DNA of 21,811 bases, taken from an uncultured Treponema sp. (GTDB taxonomy: Bacteria; Spirochaetota; Spirochaetia; Treponematales; Treponemataceae). The position numbers and the translations under genes were made by a program. Shown here one piece after another: positions 21,266-21,811 of the stretch. The DNA lies in NCBI GenBank assembly GCA_937901865.1, contig CALDID010000139.1:1-21811 (forward strand), in the 5' to 3' direction. Under the pieces are notes generated by a model, which saw nothing but the letters and a program-made list of their open reading frames with translations, did no database searches and had not been told where the DNA came from. The stretch's first letter is position 1. Every line of letters starts with the position of its first letter.

Positions 21266-21793
21266 TTTATTATTTTCTTGTTCTGCTTCTCTTCTCCTTT
21301 TGTCTTTGTGAACAATATGCTAACCCTAGGGAAAAGATTTTTGTTAATTATTCATATATTGTTTTAGCCGCTATTTTAATTATTTTTACAGCTGGTCGAT
21401 ATGAAGTTGGTTATGATTGGGTCGCATACTACGATTTTTTTACTAAACGTGATGATATTTCTGGTTTTGAGCCTGGCTATATTTTCTATAACAATCTGTT
21501 CCCAACATATTATACAATGCAAATTATAACTTGTATTATAGGATGTGTTGTTTTATTCAAATATATCTATAACAATTCTTTTTATCCGATACTTGTTTTA
21601 TTTTTCTGTGTATTTTCTGGTTATTCATATATGACGCTGACGTTTGATACGTTCCGTCAATTTATTGCAGAAACTATAATTATTATTGGAATGCCTTTAG
21701 TTAAGAGAAAGAAACTTATTTCTTGGATTTTAATTATTGCTTTCGCAATGCAGTTTCATGTATCTGCTAATTTTGTTCATTGTTTTCTTCATT
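21262..21793 (+). CDS. EpsG/Wzy-type polysaccharide polymerase, 3' end missing
   Basis: The first ~177 residues of a multi-pass membrane protein of the EpsG family. Family features include GRYEVGYDWVAYYDFF after the second helix, EPGYIFYN, and FDTFRQFIAE in a later helix. EpsG/Wzy proteins polymerise flipped repeat units at the outer face of the inner membrane. Full members have about 350-400 residues, so roughly half is absent. The apparent TAG stop at 21793-21795 is partly adapter sequence and not biological. The ATG overlaps the GT4 stop (ATGA). Confidence 0.82.
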
Positions 21794-21811
21794 AGATCGG
21801 AAGAGCGTCGT
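21794..21811 (+). other. Illumina adapter remnant at contig end
   Basis: The last 18 bases, AGATCGGAAGAGCGTCGT, are identical to the start of the TruSeq universal read-through adapter. They should be trimmed; they create a false stop codon for the EpsG gene. Confidence 0.96.

Overview
The window looks like a contig from a host-associated spirochaete, most likely a Treponema. This is inferred from gene style: an Rpn-type PD-(D/E)XK nuclease, an AAA-ATPase/PD-(D/E)XK protein, a LoaP-like NusG paralogue, a sigma-54 promoter, AT-rich DNA and a poly-G tract. No rRNA or other marker is present to prove it. The last 18 bases match the Illumina TruSeq adapter, so the right edge is a sequencing artefact.

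Left flank (1-6747): an Rpn-family nuclease; a large outer-membrane polysaccharide export (OPX/Wza-like) protein with SLBB repeats; a convergent Hsp20 gene on the minus strand with a very good sigma-54 promoter; a 436-base gene-free stretch of short repeats; rlmE and a LysM/M23 peptidase; a strong terminator; then a small unrecognised ORF translationally coupled to a LoaP-like processive antiterminator. An 18-19 bp hairpin-forming repeat family fills the intergenic gaps of this flank and was not found in the polysaccharide operon.

Junction (6821-8994): an AAA-ATPase/PD-(D/E)XK gene, then a promoter whose predicted transcript starts with a ~130-nt RNA that folds by eye into a three-way junction, a U-rich tail, and the broken N-terminal half of a sugar 3,4-ketoisomerase gene (FdtA/QdtA-like).

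Polysaccharide operon (9051-21793, all plus strand, mostly overlapping or nearly abutting genes): rfbF, rfbG, an SDR reductase, an RmlC-like epimerase, rfbH and a second RmlC-like epimerase. Together these predict a CDP-3,6-dideoxyhexose, plausibly CDP-ascarylose. Then come UDP-galactopyranose mutase, a GT2, a Wzx-type flippase, another GT2, two GT4-like enzymes and the start of an EpsG/Wzy-type polymerase cut off by the contig end. This is a Wzx/Wzy-type surface glycan locus and the OPX protein may export its product.

The most interesting proposal is two-level switching of this locus. An 11-T run lies in the -35/-10 spacer of the promoter for the LoaP operon. A 9-G run lies directly before a TATAAA box and the rfbH start, in a frame where any single-base slip would end the upstream reading frame before its coupled stop at rfbH. 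Between them lies a structured RNA leader, which is where a LoaP-type antiterminator would be expected to act. Each element is visible in the sequence; the circuit is inference.
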